Origin: an uncultured Clostridia bacterium
Lineage (GTDB): Bacteria > Bacillota > Clostridia > Christensenellales > CAG-138
DNA: 64,000 nt
Reading direction: 5' to 3'
Assembly (NCBI GenBank): GCA_934633985.1
Contig: CAKTYU010000010.1
Coordinates: forward strand, 12,744 to 76,743
Both the position numbers and the translations under genes were made by a program. This document shows, one piece after another, positions 52,630 to 61,096 of this stretch. The notes below the pieces were generated by a model. It was not told where the DNA came from, searched no databases, and worked only from the letters and a program-made list of their open reading frames with translations. Positions within the stretch are counted from its first letter, which is position 1. Each line of letters opens with the position of its first letter.

Positions 52630-52653
52630 GCCCCCGACCGTTTGGTCGGGGGC
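52630..52653. terminator. Convergent terminator between the MMPL locus and the beta-helix gene
   Basis: Perfect 10-bp GC arms (52630-52639, 52644-52653) with a 4-nt loop are followed on the plus strand by GTTGTTCGTT and preceded by AAAA, so it may serve both sides. Confidence 0.8.
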
Positions 52654-52674
52654 GTTGTTCGTTCCTTTATCCGC

Positions 52675-54234
52675 TTACCTTATCCCTAAGAAGTGCAGTA
52701 TGCTCTGCCATATCGTCATATCGCCTGTCTTGGGGGGTATCACCACCACGGGCACGGGGGTGGGGTCGGTGTGGTAGTGGCCGCCGTTGCCGCCGGGAGT
52801 GGGAGAGGGCGGAGTAGCCTGCGCATCGTGAGCCGCCTTGAGCGCCCTCATGCCTTCTATCTTACCGGCGCTCACCCTTACTGCATGGTCAGCACGTCCA
52901 TCAATACAAGGCTTACCGTCATAAGTGCTGTTCCAGCGGCTTTCCTCAGCATCGTCATACCAGCCGTTTATCGTGTGGTTACAATCGTCAAGAATCCAAT
53001 TACTGCCTACATTGCCAAAGGTTATAGATGCGCCGTCTGCATTGTAAATATCATCACCGGCTTTTACTGCGTGGTTGTTGTAAAGGGAAACATTGTTACC
53101 TAATACAGATGTACCCTCGTTATATACTCCTCCGCCATAATCCTTGCCGGAATTATACATCACAGTACCGGTTTCCATGTTAAGTATTCCGCCCACCCTA
53201 ACGTATATTCCTCTTCCATTATTCTGTGCTGAGAAGGTAGCGCCATCCGGTATATTTACATTTCCATTCCAGTTCCCGCCCGCGTATACGCACAAGCCAG
53301 CATTTTTATTTCCGTTGAGTGTCAGCTTTGCACCTTTATCAATTTTACCGAGGCCGCCAATATCAATACCATAGCCCATATTATCACAAGAACTGAGAGT
53401 AGATGTGCCGTCCATTTCAAGCTCTTTTACAAATATGCCCCAAGCACTGCCACGATTTTTATTCGTTTTAACGGTAGCATTGCTTGTCAAAGTCATTTTT
53501 CCAAAATAGCAACCTATTCCACCGCCTTTTAATTTATTTCCGCAATCGGTAATATCTATTGTACTGTTATCTACGAACACATCTATGGGGTTTATGGTCA
53601 TGCCATGCCAATCACAGTCAGATATATTGAGCATCGATCCGCCTTTTACTTCAATGCGCCTATTTGGTTCATTGGTGTATCCGGAATAGTCGGCATATAT
53701 ACCGCTTGCCTGATCCTCATTGAATCCCGAAATAGTTACCTGCGAACCATCTATATAGAGGTTGCTTTGATAAAGATACATTCCGTGTATACCTGCGGTT
53801 TCATGTTTTTCGATACGAATATCAGCATCAAGGAATATCAGGTCATAATTGCTTATTAGATTAGCGGTTTTGCCACCCTTACTCGGATTATTGTTCGCCT
53901 TGATTTCAAGCACACAGTTTTCAAATTTCAAATATCTGCCGTTAGAATTCCCTGCGTCTAATGATGTATGTATGCCAAGGTCATTAAGCGTTATCTTTCT
54001 TTTTGTTTCACCTGTGCTTTTTATAGTCAAACTTTTATTTTTTACTGTTATTCCTGATGACGTTGCGCAGTCCGCCAGCAGTTCAATAGTATCACCGTCA
54101 GCCGCTGCCGCTATCGCCTCGTCCAACGTTGCGTATTCGACGGTGCCTATCCGCGCTACTACTCCATCCGCCAGCGCAGGAACCATCGCCAGCACCATGA
54201 TAAGCGCCAACATAATTGCAAGTGTTTTTTTCAT
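52675..54234 (-). CDS. Secreted right-handed beta-helix (pectate-lyase-like) surface protein
   Basis: This 519-residue protein has a clear signal peptide (LAIMLALIMVLAMVPALADG), a short YATLDEAIAAAADGDTIELL module common before parallel beta-helices, and then many irregular repeats built around short strands and glycine turns (for example YLKFENCVLEIKAN, FGKMTLTSNATVKTN, RGIYVRVGGILNMETG). The end has a proline-rich stretch and PPKTGD like a sortase signal, but only 14 residues follow with no clear membrane helix. The central 1.2 kb is visibly richer in A+T than both ends and than neighbours. Ligand and role are unknown. Confidence 0.82.
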   Translation of the reverse strand: MKKTLAIMLALIMVLAMVPALADGVVARIGTVEYATLDEAIAAAADGDTIELLADCATSSGITVKNKSLTIKSTGETKRKITLNDLGIHTSLDAGNSNGRYLKFENCVLEIKANNNPSKGGKTANLISNYDLIFLDADIRIEKHETAGIHGMYLYQSNLYIDGSQVTISGFNEDQASGIYADYSGYTNEPNRRIEVKGGSMLNISDCDWHGMTINPIDVFVDNSTIDITDCGNKLKGGGIGCYFGKMTLTSNATVKTNKNRGSAWGIFVKELEMDGTSTLSSCDNMGYGIDIGGLGKIDKGAKLTLNGNKNAGLCVYAGGNWNGNVNIPDGATFSAQNNGRGIYVRVGGILNMETGTVMYNSGKDYGGGVYNEGTSVLGNNVSLYNNHAVKAGDDIYNADGASITFGNVGSNWILDDCNHTINGWYDDAEESRWNSTYDGKPCIDGRADHAVRVSAGKIEGMRALKAAHDAQATPPSPTPGGNGGHYHTDPTPVPVVVIPPKTGDMTIWQSILHFLGIR

Positions 54235-54254
54235 TGGATTCTTCCCCTTTCAAA

Positions 54255-54268
54255 TTTTGTATACAAAA
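54255..54268. promoter_or_regulatory. Palindrome in the leader of the beta-helix gene
   Basis: TTTTGTATACAAAA is a perfect 14-bp palindrome 21 bp before the start codon, between a terminator-like hairpin and the ribosome site. It could be an operator. Confidence 0.4.
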
Positions 54269-54270
54269 AT

Positions 54271-54299
54271 ACCGCTCCGGCGCTTTACGCCGTAACGGT
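54271..54299 (-). terminator. Terminator-like hairpin upstream of the beta-helix gene
   Basis: A 12-bp stem (54288-54299 with 54271-54282, one mismatch and one G-U) with a 5-nt loop is followed on the minus strand by ATTTTTG. It lies within the putative leader, between the CCTG tract and the start codon, so it might attenuate expression. Confidence 0.6.
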
Positions 54300-54353
54300 A
54301 TTCAATGTACGCTTATATTCCTTTGAACAGCCCCAAAAGGCCGGACTTACCCT

Positions 54354-54417
<64 letters not shown>

Positions 54418-54420
54418 AAA

Positions 54421-54451
54421 ATTATGGACTGCTTACTCATGGCAATGTCAA
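54421..54451 (-). promoter_or_regulatory. Candidate promoter upstream of the CCTG tract
   Basis: On the minus strand a perfect TTGACA (complement of 54446-54451) is followed after 19 bp by CATAAT (complement of 54421-54426). The spacer is long, which weakens the call. Transcripts from it would begin at or in the repeat. Confidence 0.4.
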
Positions 54452-54578
54452 CCCTCTTGTGGAAAATTAAGCGGAAGCACATTCCGCCTTGTATATTTAG
54501 ATATATTTTACCATAGCCTAACTTATTTGTCATTACCAAAAATGCACGTTTTCCTGCCAGTTATGTATTTCGGGCGCA

Positions 54579-54600
54579 AAAAACCCGCCTTTCGGCGGGT
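54579..54600 (-). terminator. Terminator of the citrate synthase operon
   Basis: ACCCGCC/GGCGGGT arms (54594-54600 with 54583-54589) with a GAAA loop are followed on the minus strand by TTTTTG, 8 bp after the stop of the small acidic protein. Confidence 0.9.
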
Positions 54601-54608
54601 CTTTGCTG

Positions 54609-54860
54609 TTATTTCTCCGTGCTGTCGGTCACGGGCTTGTATTCTACGTCTATCTTCTGCGCGCCGCCCAGCGTTTCATTGCGCCAGGCCTCGTATTCCT
54701 CCGCGCTGATGTACCTGCTCGCGTCGCCCTCGGTAAGTATCACCACATAGCCGTCGCCGTCCACATCGGCTATGGCGTACTTGTTCTCTTCCATATCGCC
54801 GAAGGAGCCGTCCTCTTCAAAGCCGGTCTCCTCGCCATCTGGGAATACCTTGTCGGTCAT
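54609..54860 (-). CDS. Small acidic hypothetical protein coupled to citrate synthase
   Basis: This 83-residue, strongly acidic protein has an early Glu/Asp-rich segment and then YAIADVDGDGYVVILTEGDA, which looks like a calcium-binding DxDxDG loop, followed by YISAEEYEAWRNE. I do not recognise a named family. Its ATG overlaps the citrate synthase TGA (TGATG), so translation is coupled and a functional link to that enzyme is plausible. A terminator follows at once. Confidence 0.7.
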   Translation of the reverse strand: MTDKVFPDGEETGFEEDGSFGDMEENKYAIADVDGDGYVVILTEGDASRYISAEEYEAWRNETLGGAQKIDVEYKPVTDSTEK

Positions 54861-56233
54861 CAGCTTTTCGATGCCGTCCTTTCCTCCATAGGCACATACT
54901 TATCGCGTATGGTCACGGCACGGTATGCGGGGCGCATTATGCGGTGGCAGGTGACTACCTCCTCTATTCGGTTGGCACACCAGCCCGCTATGCGCGCAGA
55001 GGCGAAAAGCGGCGTAAATACATCCTCAGGTATTCCGAGCATGGTGTACACGAGGCCGGAGTACATATCCACGTTGGCGCACATTGGCGCGTCGCTCTTT
55101 TTGCGCTCCTGTATGAGCGGAATGCCCAGCTCCTCCACCTTTTGCAGCAGCTCAAAATCCTCCGAATAGCCCTTTATCTCGGCCATGTGGCGGGCGTATT
55201 TCTTGAGCAGCACGGCGCGGGGATCCGACATGGTATATACCGCGTGGCCCAGGCCGTAGAGCTTGCCGGAGCGGTCCCCCGCCTCCCTGTCCAGTATTTT
55301 GTTTAGGTAGTCCTTTATAGAGCCATCGTCATGGGGATTGACGTTTTCCTTTATGTAGCGGAACATCTCCATCACCTTGGCGTTTGCGCCGCCGTGGAGC
55401 GGCCCCTTAAGCGAGCCCACGGCCCCGGCGATGGCGCTGTATGTGTCCGTGCCGCTGGAGGAGAGTGCGCGGCATACGAAGGTGGAGTTGTTGCCGCCGC
55501 CGTGCTCCGCGTGTACCATAAGCATCATATCCAGCAGCTTTGCTTCCTCGTCGGTATAGCTCTTGTCCGGCCGCAGCATCCTGAGGAAGTTTTCCGCCGT
55601 GGAAAGGCTTTCCTCCGGAAAATGTATGTGCAGGGAATCCCCGTCAAAATAGTGCCGCTTTACCGCGTAGGCGTTGGCGACTATGGAAGGGAAGTAGCCT
55701 ATTAGCCTTACGGATTGCAGCAGTATGTTTTCCGTTTCGGTGTTGTCCGGCTCCGGATCGTAGGAATACAGGGACAAAATGCTCCGCTCCAGCTCGTTCA
55801 TTATATTGCGGCTGGGGTGGCGCATTATCATGCCCTCCGTAAAGCCGTCCGGCAGCTTTCTGGCCCGGTTCATTATATCGTTAAAGCGGTTAAGCTGGCC
55901 CCGCGTGGGTAGGTAGCCCATGAGCAGCAGGTATGCCACCTCCTCAAAGCCGAAGGTATCCGCCCTCCTGTGTGCCTCCACTATTTCCGTAAGCTCTATT
56001 CCCCGGTAATACAGTTTGCCGGGGGCGGGCATGCGCTGCCCGTCCTGCATGAAATAGCCCTGTACGCTGCCCACCTTGGTAACGCCTACCAGCACGCCGG
56101 TGCCGTCATTGTTGCGAAGGCCCCGCTTTACGTCGCCCTGATAGAATTTCTCGTCGATGTGGTATTCCTTCTGTATGCTCTCCGTTAGAGAATCGGTATA
56201 CTGTTCAAGCATACCGGCGGTATCTTCGATCAT
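54860..56233 (-). CDS. gltA: Citrate synthase
   Basis: This 457-residue enzyme condenses acetyl-CoA and oxaloacetate. The catalytic histidines lie in HAEHGGGNNSTFVCRAL and GPLHGGANAKVMEMF, and the aspartate in MLGIPEDVFTPLFASARIAGW. The N-terminal extension of about 60 residues before GSVQGYFMQDGQRMP is typical of the longer Clostridia type. It is divergent from aconitase and isocitrate dehydrogenase genes, forming a module that supplies 2-oxoglutarate for glutamate. 2-Methylcitrate synthase activity is the alternative. Confidence 0.94.
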   Translation of the reverse strand: MIEDTAGMLEQYTDSLTESIQKEYHIDEKFYQGDVKRGLRNNDGTGVLVGVTKVGSVQGYFMQDGQRMPAPGKLYYRGIELTEIVEAHRRADTFGFEEVAYLLLMGYLPTRGQLNRFNDIMNRARKLPDGFTEGMIMRHPSRNIMNELERSILSLYSYDPEPDNTETENILLQSVRLIGYFPSIVANAYAVKRHYFDGDSLHIHFPEESLSTAENFLRMLRPDKSYTDEEAKLLDMMLMVHAEHGGGNNSTFVCRALSSSGTDTYSAIAGAVGSLKGPLHGGANAKVMEMFRYIKENVNPHDDGSIKDYLNKILDREAGDRSGKLYGLGHAVYTMSDPRAVLLKKYARHMAEIKGYSEDFELLQKVEELGIPLIQERKKSDAPMCANVDMYSGLVYTMLGIPEDVFTPLFASARIAGWCANRIEEVVTCHRIMRPAYRAVTIRDKYVPMEERTASKS

Positions 56234-56405
56234 GGCTAAGCTCCTTCCCTTTTCCTCTATTCTGTTTATATGTTATATCATTGTACTGTCATATCCCCCT
56301 CGGTGCAACGTTTATTTTTTTTAATATCTGTGTTTGCCGGCCCGTTTGTGCTATACTATTGGATAATTTATTTTGTATACCCAAAGCTGTAAAGGGGGAT
56401 TTAGC

Positions 56406-58637
56406 ATGATAGAGCTGCACGGCGGAGCAATAGAGATAAAAAACGGCGTTCCCGTTCCCGCAGGCAAGGACGCGGACAGGACGGGCACGATGGCCTATAA
56501 GATACTTAGAGCCCACAGCGCAGGCGGCGGGCAGGGCCGGCTCCGTATAAAATTCGACAGCCTCATTTCCCACGACATAACCTATGTGGGCATAATACAG
56601 ACCGCAAAGGCCAGCGGCCTTACCGAGTTCCCGCTGCCCTATGTGCTGACCAACTGCCACAACAGCCTCTGCGCCGTGGGCGGCACCATAAACGAGGACG
56701 ACCACGTATTCGGCCTCTCCGCCGCAATAAAGTACGGCGGCTGCTTCGTGCCCGCCAATATGGCGGTGATACACCAATACGCCCGGGAAATGATGGCGGG
56801 CTGCGGCAAAATGATATTAGGCTCGGACAGCCACACCCGCTACGGCGCAATAGGCGCCATGGGCATAGGCGAGGGCGGCCCGGAAATAGTAAAGCAGCTT
56901 CTGAAAAACACCTACGATATAGCCGAGCCGGAGGTGATACTCGTATGGCTCACAGGCTCCCCACGGCGCGGCGTCGGCCCCCATGACGTGGCCATCGCCC
57001 TCTGCGGCGCAGTATATAAAAACGGCTTTGTAAAGAACAAGGTGCTGGAATTTGCAGGCCCCGGCGTGGCAAGCCTTCCCATGGACTACCGGATAGGCAT
57101 AGACGTTATGACCACCGAAACGGCCTGTCTTTCCTCAATATGGGCGACTGATGAGGCGGTAAGGGAATACCTTGCCATACACGGCAGGCCGGATGAATAC
57201 AAAAAGCTTTCCCCCGGCGAGGGCGCCTGCTATGACGGCATGATAACCATAGACCTTTCCGCCGTTGAGCCCATGGCGGCGCTGCCCTTCCACCCCTCCG
57301 AGGCCGTGACGCTGCGCGAGCTTATTTCAAACCCCGGCGACATACTGCGCGAGGTGGAGCGCCGCGCCCAGGAGCAGCTTGGCGGCAAGGCAAAGCTCAG
57401 CCTTACCGGCAAGGTGAAGAACGGCAGGCTCACCGTGGATCAGGGCGTCATCGCGGGCTGCGCCGGCGGCATGTACGACAACATAGCTGAAGCCGCCGCC
57501 ATACTAAAGGGGCGCAGCGCAGGCAGCGGATACTTCTCCCTGTCGGTATACCCGCCCTCCGTGCCGGTAAACCTCGAGCTTATACAGTCCGGCATACAGC
57601 AGTCGCTTCTCGAATCCGGCGCGCTGTTCAAGCCCTGCTTCTGCGGCCCCTGCTTCGGCGCGGGAGACGTGCCCGCAAACAATGCGCTCTCCATACGCCA
57701 CACCACCCGCAACTTCCCCAACCGCGAGGGTTCAAGGCCATCCGACGGCCAGCTTTCCGGCGTGATACTCATGGACGCCCGCTCCATAGCAGCCACGGCC
57801 GCCAACGGCGGCGTGCTGACCTCTGCGGCGGATATTGACTACGACCAGCCCGCACAGCATGAGCGCAGCTTTGACCGCATCGCATACGACAATCGCGTGT
57901 ACTTTGGCTTCGGCAAGGCCAAAAAGGACGCCCCGCTCAGGCTCGGCCCGAACATAACCGAGTGGCCCCGCATACCTCCGCTGGGCAAAAATCTGCTGCT
58001 CAGCGTCGCAAGCGTCCTGTTAGACCCCGTGACCACCACCGACGAGCTGATACCCTCCGGCGAGACCTCATCTTATCGCTCCAACCCGCTAAAGCTCGCC
58101 ACCTTCGCCCTCTCCCGCCGCGACCCCGGCTATGTGGGCAGGGCAAAGGCTGTACAGGAATTGGAAAAGCAGCGCGAAGAAGGCATACTGCCCGACGGAT
58201 TGAAGCCCGTGTTTGCCGCCCTCGACCTGAAGCAAGATGACCTTGCGGATATCCAGATAGGCTCCGTCATATACGCCAACAAGCCCGGCGACGGCTCTGC
58301 CCGCGAGCAGGCCGCGTCCTGCCAGCGCGTGCTGGGGGGCTGCGCGAATATCTGCATGGAGTTCGCCACAAAGCGCTATCGCTCCAACTGCGTAAACTGG
58401 GGCATACTGCCCTTTACCGTGCAAGGCGGCTTGGACGTATCCGTCGGGGACTTCATATACCTGCCCGACGTGCGTTCAAGGGTGGAGAACGGTGACGAGG
58501 CCTTTGACGCAAGGCTTGTAAGCGGCGGAAGTGTCCGCGATATTGCGCTCTACCTCAAAAACACCACCGCTGAGGAGCGGGAGCTGCTGCTCACCGGATG
58601 CCTGATGAACCACTATGCCGCGCAGAACAGGGAGTGA
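56406..58637 (+). CDS. Aconitate hydratase-family protein
   Basis: This 743-residue protein is a single-chain aconitase-type hydratase. It has the substrate-side GSDSHTRYGAIGAMGIGEGG and the 4Fe-4S region with IAGCAGGMYDN and KPCFCGPCFGAGDVP, where the cysteines would hold the cluster. It differs from the classic AcnA/AcnB signature and matches the hydratase subgroup common in anaerobic Bacillota. The start MIELHGGAI has AAAGGGGGATTTAGC. Its position between citrate synthase and isocitrate dehydrogenase supports citrate-to-isocitrate conversion. Confidence 0.88.
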   Translation: MIELHGGAIEIKNGVPVPAGKDADRTGTMAYKILRAHSAGGGQGRLRIKFDSLISHDITYVGIIQTAKASGLTEFPLPYVLTNCHNSLCAVGGTINEDDHVFGLSAAIKYGGCFVPANMAVIHQYAREMMAGCGKMILGSDSHTRYGAIGAMGIGEGGPEIVKQLLKNTYDIAEPEVILVWLTGSPRRGVGPHDVAIALCGAVYKNGFVKNKVLEFAGPGVASLPMDYRIGIDVMTTETACLSSIWATDEAVREYLAIHGRPDEYKKLSPGEGACYDGMITIDLSAVEPMAALPFHPSEAVTLRELISNPGDILREVERRAQEQLGGKAKLSLTGKVKNGRLTVDQGVIAGCAGGMYDNIAEAAAILKGRSAGSGYFSLSVYPPSVPVNLELIQSGIQQSLLESGALFKPCFCGPCFGAGDVPANNALSIRHTTRNFPNREGSRPSDGQLSGVILMDARSIAATAANGGVLTSAADIDYDQPAQHERSFDRIAYDNRVYFGFGKAKKDAPLRLGPNITEWPRIPPLGKNLLLSVASVLLDPVTTTDELIPSGETSSYRSNPLKLATFALSRRDPGYVGRAKAVQELEKQREEGILPDGLKPVFAALDLKQDDLADIQIGSVIYANKPGDGSAREQAASCQRVLGGCANICMEFATKRYRSNCVNWGILPFTVQGGLDVSVGDFIYLPDVRSRVENGDEAFDARLVSGGSVRDIALYLKNTTAEERELLLTGCLMNHYAAQNRE

Positions 58638-58641
58638 AAAC

Positions 58642-59862
58642 ATGAAAAAGATAAGTATGCCAAACCCCATAGCCGAGCTGGACGGCGACGAGATGACCCG
58701 CATAATCTGGGCAATGATAAAGGAGGAGCTGATAAAGCCCTTCGTGGAGCTCAACACCGAGTATTACGACCTTTCAATACAGAACCGGGAAAGCACCGAG
58801 GATAAGGTCACCTTGGAGGCGGCAGAGGCTATAAGGCGGCTCAAGGTGGGCGTAAAGTGCGCCACCATAACCCCGAATTTACAGCGCCAGCAGGAGTATC
58901 ACCTGACAAAGCTCTGGCGCTCTCCCAACGCCACCATACGCGCCGCGCTGGATGGCACGGTATTCCGCGCCCCCATACTCATCTCAAACGTAAAGCCGGT
59001 GGTGTCCTGCTGGAAAAAGCCCATAACCATAGCCCGCCACGCCTACGGGGATATATACAGGGCCGTTGAGTATAGAGTAGAGTGCCCCGGCAAAGCCGAG
59101 CTGCTGTTCACGGATGAAAGCGGCCATGAGCTTAGCCGCCAGACGGTATTCGACTTCAAGGGCCCCGGCGTTTTGCAGGCCATGCACAACAGGGACGATT
59201 CCATTTTGTCCTTCGCCCGCTGCTGCTTCTCCTACGCCCTCGATGTAAAGCAGGATGTGTGGTTCTCCACCAAGGATACCATATCCAAGGACTATGACCA
59301 GACCTTCAAGCTGCTCTTCCAAAAGGTCTTTGACGAGGAATACGGCGCCGCCTTTGAGCGGGCGGGCCTGCGCTACCGCTATGCCCTCATAGACGACGCC
59401 GCGGCAAAGGTGATACGCTCCGAGGGCGGCATCATTTGGGCCTGCAAGAACTATGACGGCGACGTGATGAGCGACCTTATTGCCGCCGCCTCCGGCTCCC
59501 TCCCCATGATGACCAGCGTGCTTGTCTCCCCCGACGGCTGCTTTGAATACGAGGCCGCCCACGGCACGGTGGTGGATCACTACCAAAGGCACCTGAAGGG
59601 CGAAAAGGTCTCCACCAACCCCCTTGCTACCATCGCCGCATGGGCGGGCGCGCTGAAAAAGCGCGGCGAGCTGGACGATAATGCCGCGCTCATAGGCTTT
59701 GCGGAAAATCTCGGCCGCGCCGGTATAGAGATATTCGAGGAGGGCTATCTTTCCGAGGATCTGGCCGTGCTCTGCGATCCCTCCGCCCTCCGGGAAATGC
59801 CCGACAACCAAAGGCTCATGGGGCTTATAAGGGAAAAGCTGACGGAAATGATGCAGGGATAA
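58642..59862 (+). CDS. icd: NADP-dependent isocitrate dehydrogenase
   Basis: This 406-residue enzyme makes 2-oxoglutarate from isocitrate. It begins with MPNPIAELDGDEMTRIIWAM, has CATITPNLQRQQEYHL, substrate residues in LWRSPNATIRAALDGTVFR and the C-terminal cofactor part EAAHGTVVDHY and STNPLATIAAW. This is the eukaryote-like homodimeric type that uses NADP. The ATG at 58642 lies 4 bp after the aconitase stop and has GGGAG upstream. Confidence 0.96.
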   Translation: MKKISMPNPIAELDGDEMTRIIWAMIKEELIKPFVELNTEYYDLSIQNRESTEDKVTLEAAEAIRRLKVGVKCATITPNLQRQQEYHLTKLWRSPNATIRAALDGTVFRAPILISNVKPVVSCWKKPITIARHAYGDIYRAVEYRVECPGKAELLFTDESGHELSRQTVFDFKGPGVLQAMHNRDDSILSFARCCFSYALDVKQDVWFSTKDTISKDYDQTFKLLFQKVFDEEYGAAFERAGLRYRYALIDDAAAKVIRSEGGIIWACKNYDGDVMSDLIAAASGSLPMMTSVLVSPDGCFEYEAAHGTVVDHYQRHLKGEKVSTNPLATIAAWAGALKKRGELDDNAALIGFAENLGRAGIEIFEEGYLSEDLAVLCDPSALREMPDNQRLMGLIREKLTEMMQG

Positions 59863-59886
59863 TTGCGATAACAAACAATAACAAAC

Positions 59887-59932
59887 AAAAAAGGCGGCAG
59901 AACGGAGCCATGATGCTCTATCCTGCCGCCTT
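59887..59932. terminator. Terminator between icd and the Tim44-like gene
   Basis: Ten-base arms AAGGCGGCAG and CTGCCGCCTT (59891-59900, 59923-59932) with a 22-nt loop are preceded by AAAA. It therefore has a T run for the minus-strand gene and may also stop icd transcripts. Confidence 0.78.
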
Positions 59933-59949
59933 CATCTATACAGTTCTTT

Positions 59950-60888
59950 TTACCGTGTTGTCTGCGATATTCCCTTTATCGCGCACAGAGCCCAGTCGTG
60001 CTCGTCAAGCGTTACCACACGGCCGCAATATGGGCACTTTGCCGTGGTGTTTATTGAGAGCGGCGCGCCGCAGCCCGGGCAGGATACGCTCTGCATGGCG
60101 CCCGCCTTGGTGGTCACGGAGCCCTCCGCGCGGCACATATCCCATTCGTAGGTCATAAACTTCTCACGGTTCCTGTCGCCGGAGACCAGCTTCTTGTCGG
60201 AATCCTGCACGGTGTAATCCACTATCCTCGTGCGAAGCTCGACTATGAGATGCTCGTCGCCGCCCTGCTTATAGAACCCTCTGAGGTTCACGCCAAGCAC
60301 CGCTATGCGATCCACATGGTTGGTGAGGCCCCTGCTCTTGAGGCCGTTGAGCTGCCTTTCCATCTGGGTAAAGAAGGCGTCAGTAAAGTACGGTCTGAGG
60401 GACTCTATGTTCTTATCCGTCCAGCAATTCTGCATCTGCACGTACAGGTTGCTTATCTTCTCCTGCATGGCGTTGGCGTCAAAGCTCGGGTCGGTCACGG
60501 CAAGGTCGCCAAGGGGCTGCAGGCGGGAATCAGGCGTGCGCTGTGCGCCCTGGGGCCTGCCCTGTGCGCTCTGTGGCCTGCCTGCGCCATACTTCTTTTT
60601 CTTCTTCCTTTTCTCTGAGACGTCAAATATCAGGCTTAATACCACTATTACCACCATAACAACTAAGCCTATCCCGATATCGCCCACGCTTACGTCGCCG
60701 TCGTCAGAGTAGCTTCCGGAGCTGTAATCCGAATCCCAGCTTGACGAGCTCCAGTCGGAGCCGGAATCCCAGCTTCCGCCGTAATCGCTGTCGCCGCTGA
60801 AATCGCCGAAGTCCGCTCCGGCAAAGGCGGGGAGCGCCATCAAAAGAATACAAAGGGCAAATACCAGAATTTTCGCAGTCCACTTCAT
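59950..60888 (-). CDS. Tim44-like domain protein with C-terminal zinc ribbon
   Basis: This 312-residue protein has a signal peptide or anchor (ILVFALCILLMALPAFAGA), a Ser/Asp/Gly-rich outside stretch (about residues 25-68), a membrane helix (about 72-92), a basic KRKKKKK patch, and then a domain with NLYVQMQNCWTDKNIESLRP and FFTQMERQLNGLKSRGLTN that matches Tim44/MBA1-like folds. A zinc ribbon of the CxxC type (SCPGCGAPL and KCPYCGRVV) ends the chain. The function of such proteins in bacteria is unknown. Confidence 0.8.
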   Translation of the reverse strand: MKWTAKILVFALCILLMALPAFAGADFGDFSGDSDYGGSWDSGSDWSSSSWDSDYSSGSYSDDGDVSVGDIGIGLVVMVVIVVLSLIFDVSEKRKKKKKYGAGRPQSAQGRPQGAQRTPDSRLQPLGDLAVTDPSFDANAMQEKISNLYVQMQNCWTDKNIESLRPYFTDAFFTQMERQLNGLKSRGLTNHVDRIAVLGVNLRGFYKQGGDEHLIVELRTRIVDYTVQDSDKKLVSGDRNREKFMTYEWDMCRAEGSVTTKAGAMQSVSCPGCGAPLSINTTAKCPYCGRVVTLDEHDWALCAIKGISQTTR

Positions 60889-60997
60889 TTTATACAGATT
60901 CCTCCGATATGGCATTTGAATTAGAGAAGTACCTCTGCACGGGTACTTATGTTTTTATATTCTACATTATATTATTGGTTTTGTCACCATAATAAAT

Positions 60998-61021
60998 GGC
61001 GCAGCCTTACGTCGCTGCGCC
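60998..61021 (-). terminator. Terminator-like hairpin after the Lrp gene
   Basis: Perfect GGCGCAGC/GCTGCGCC arms (60998-61005, 61014-61021) with an 8-nt loop are followed on the minus strand by ATTTATTATGG. It lies 75 bp past the Lrp stop and has a weak T run. Confidence 0.55.
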
Positions 61022-61096
61022 TTTACACCGCACCATCGGCGGTTCTTTATGCAAATTCGCCCATGGGCAGGGTATGCCCGCAGGCCGGCCCCTCCG

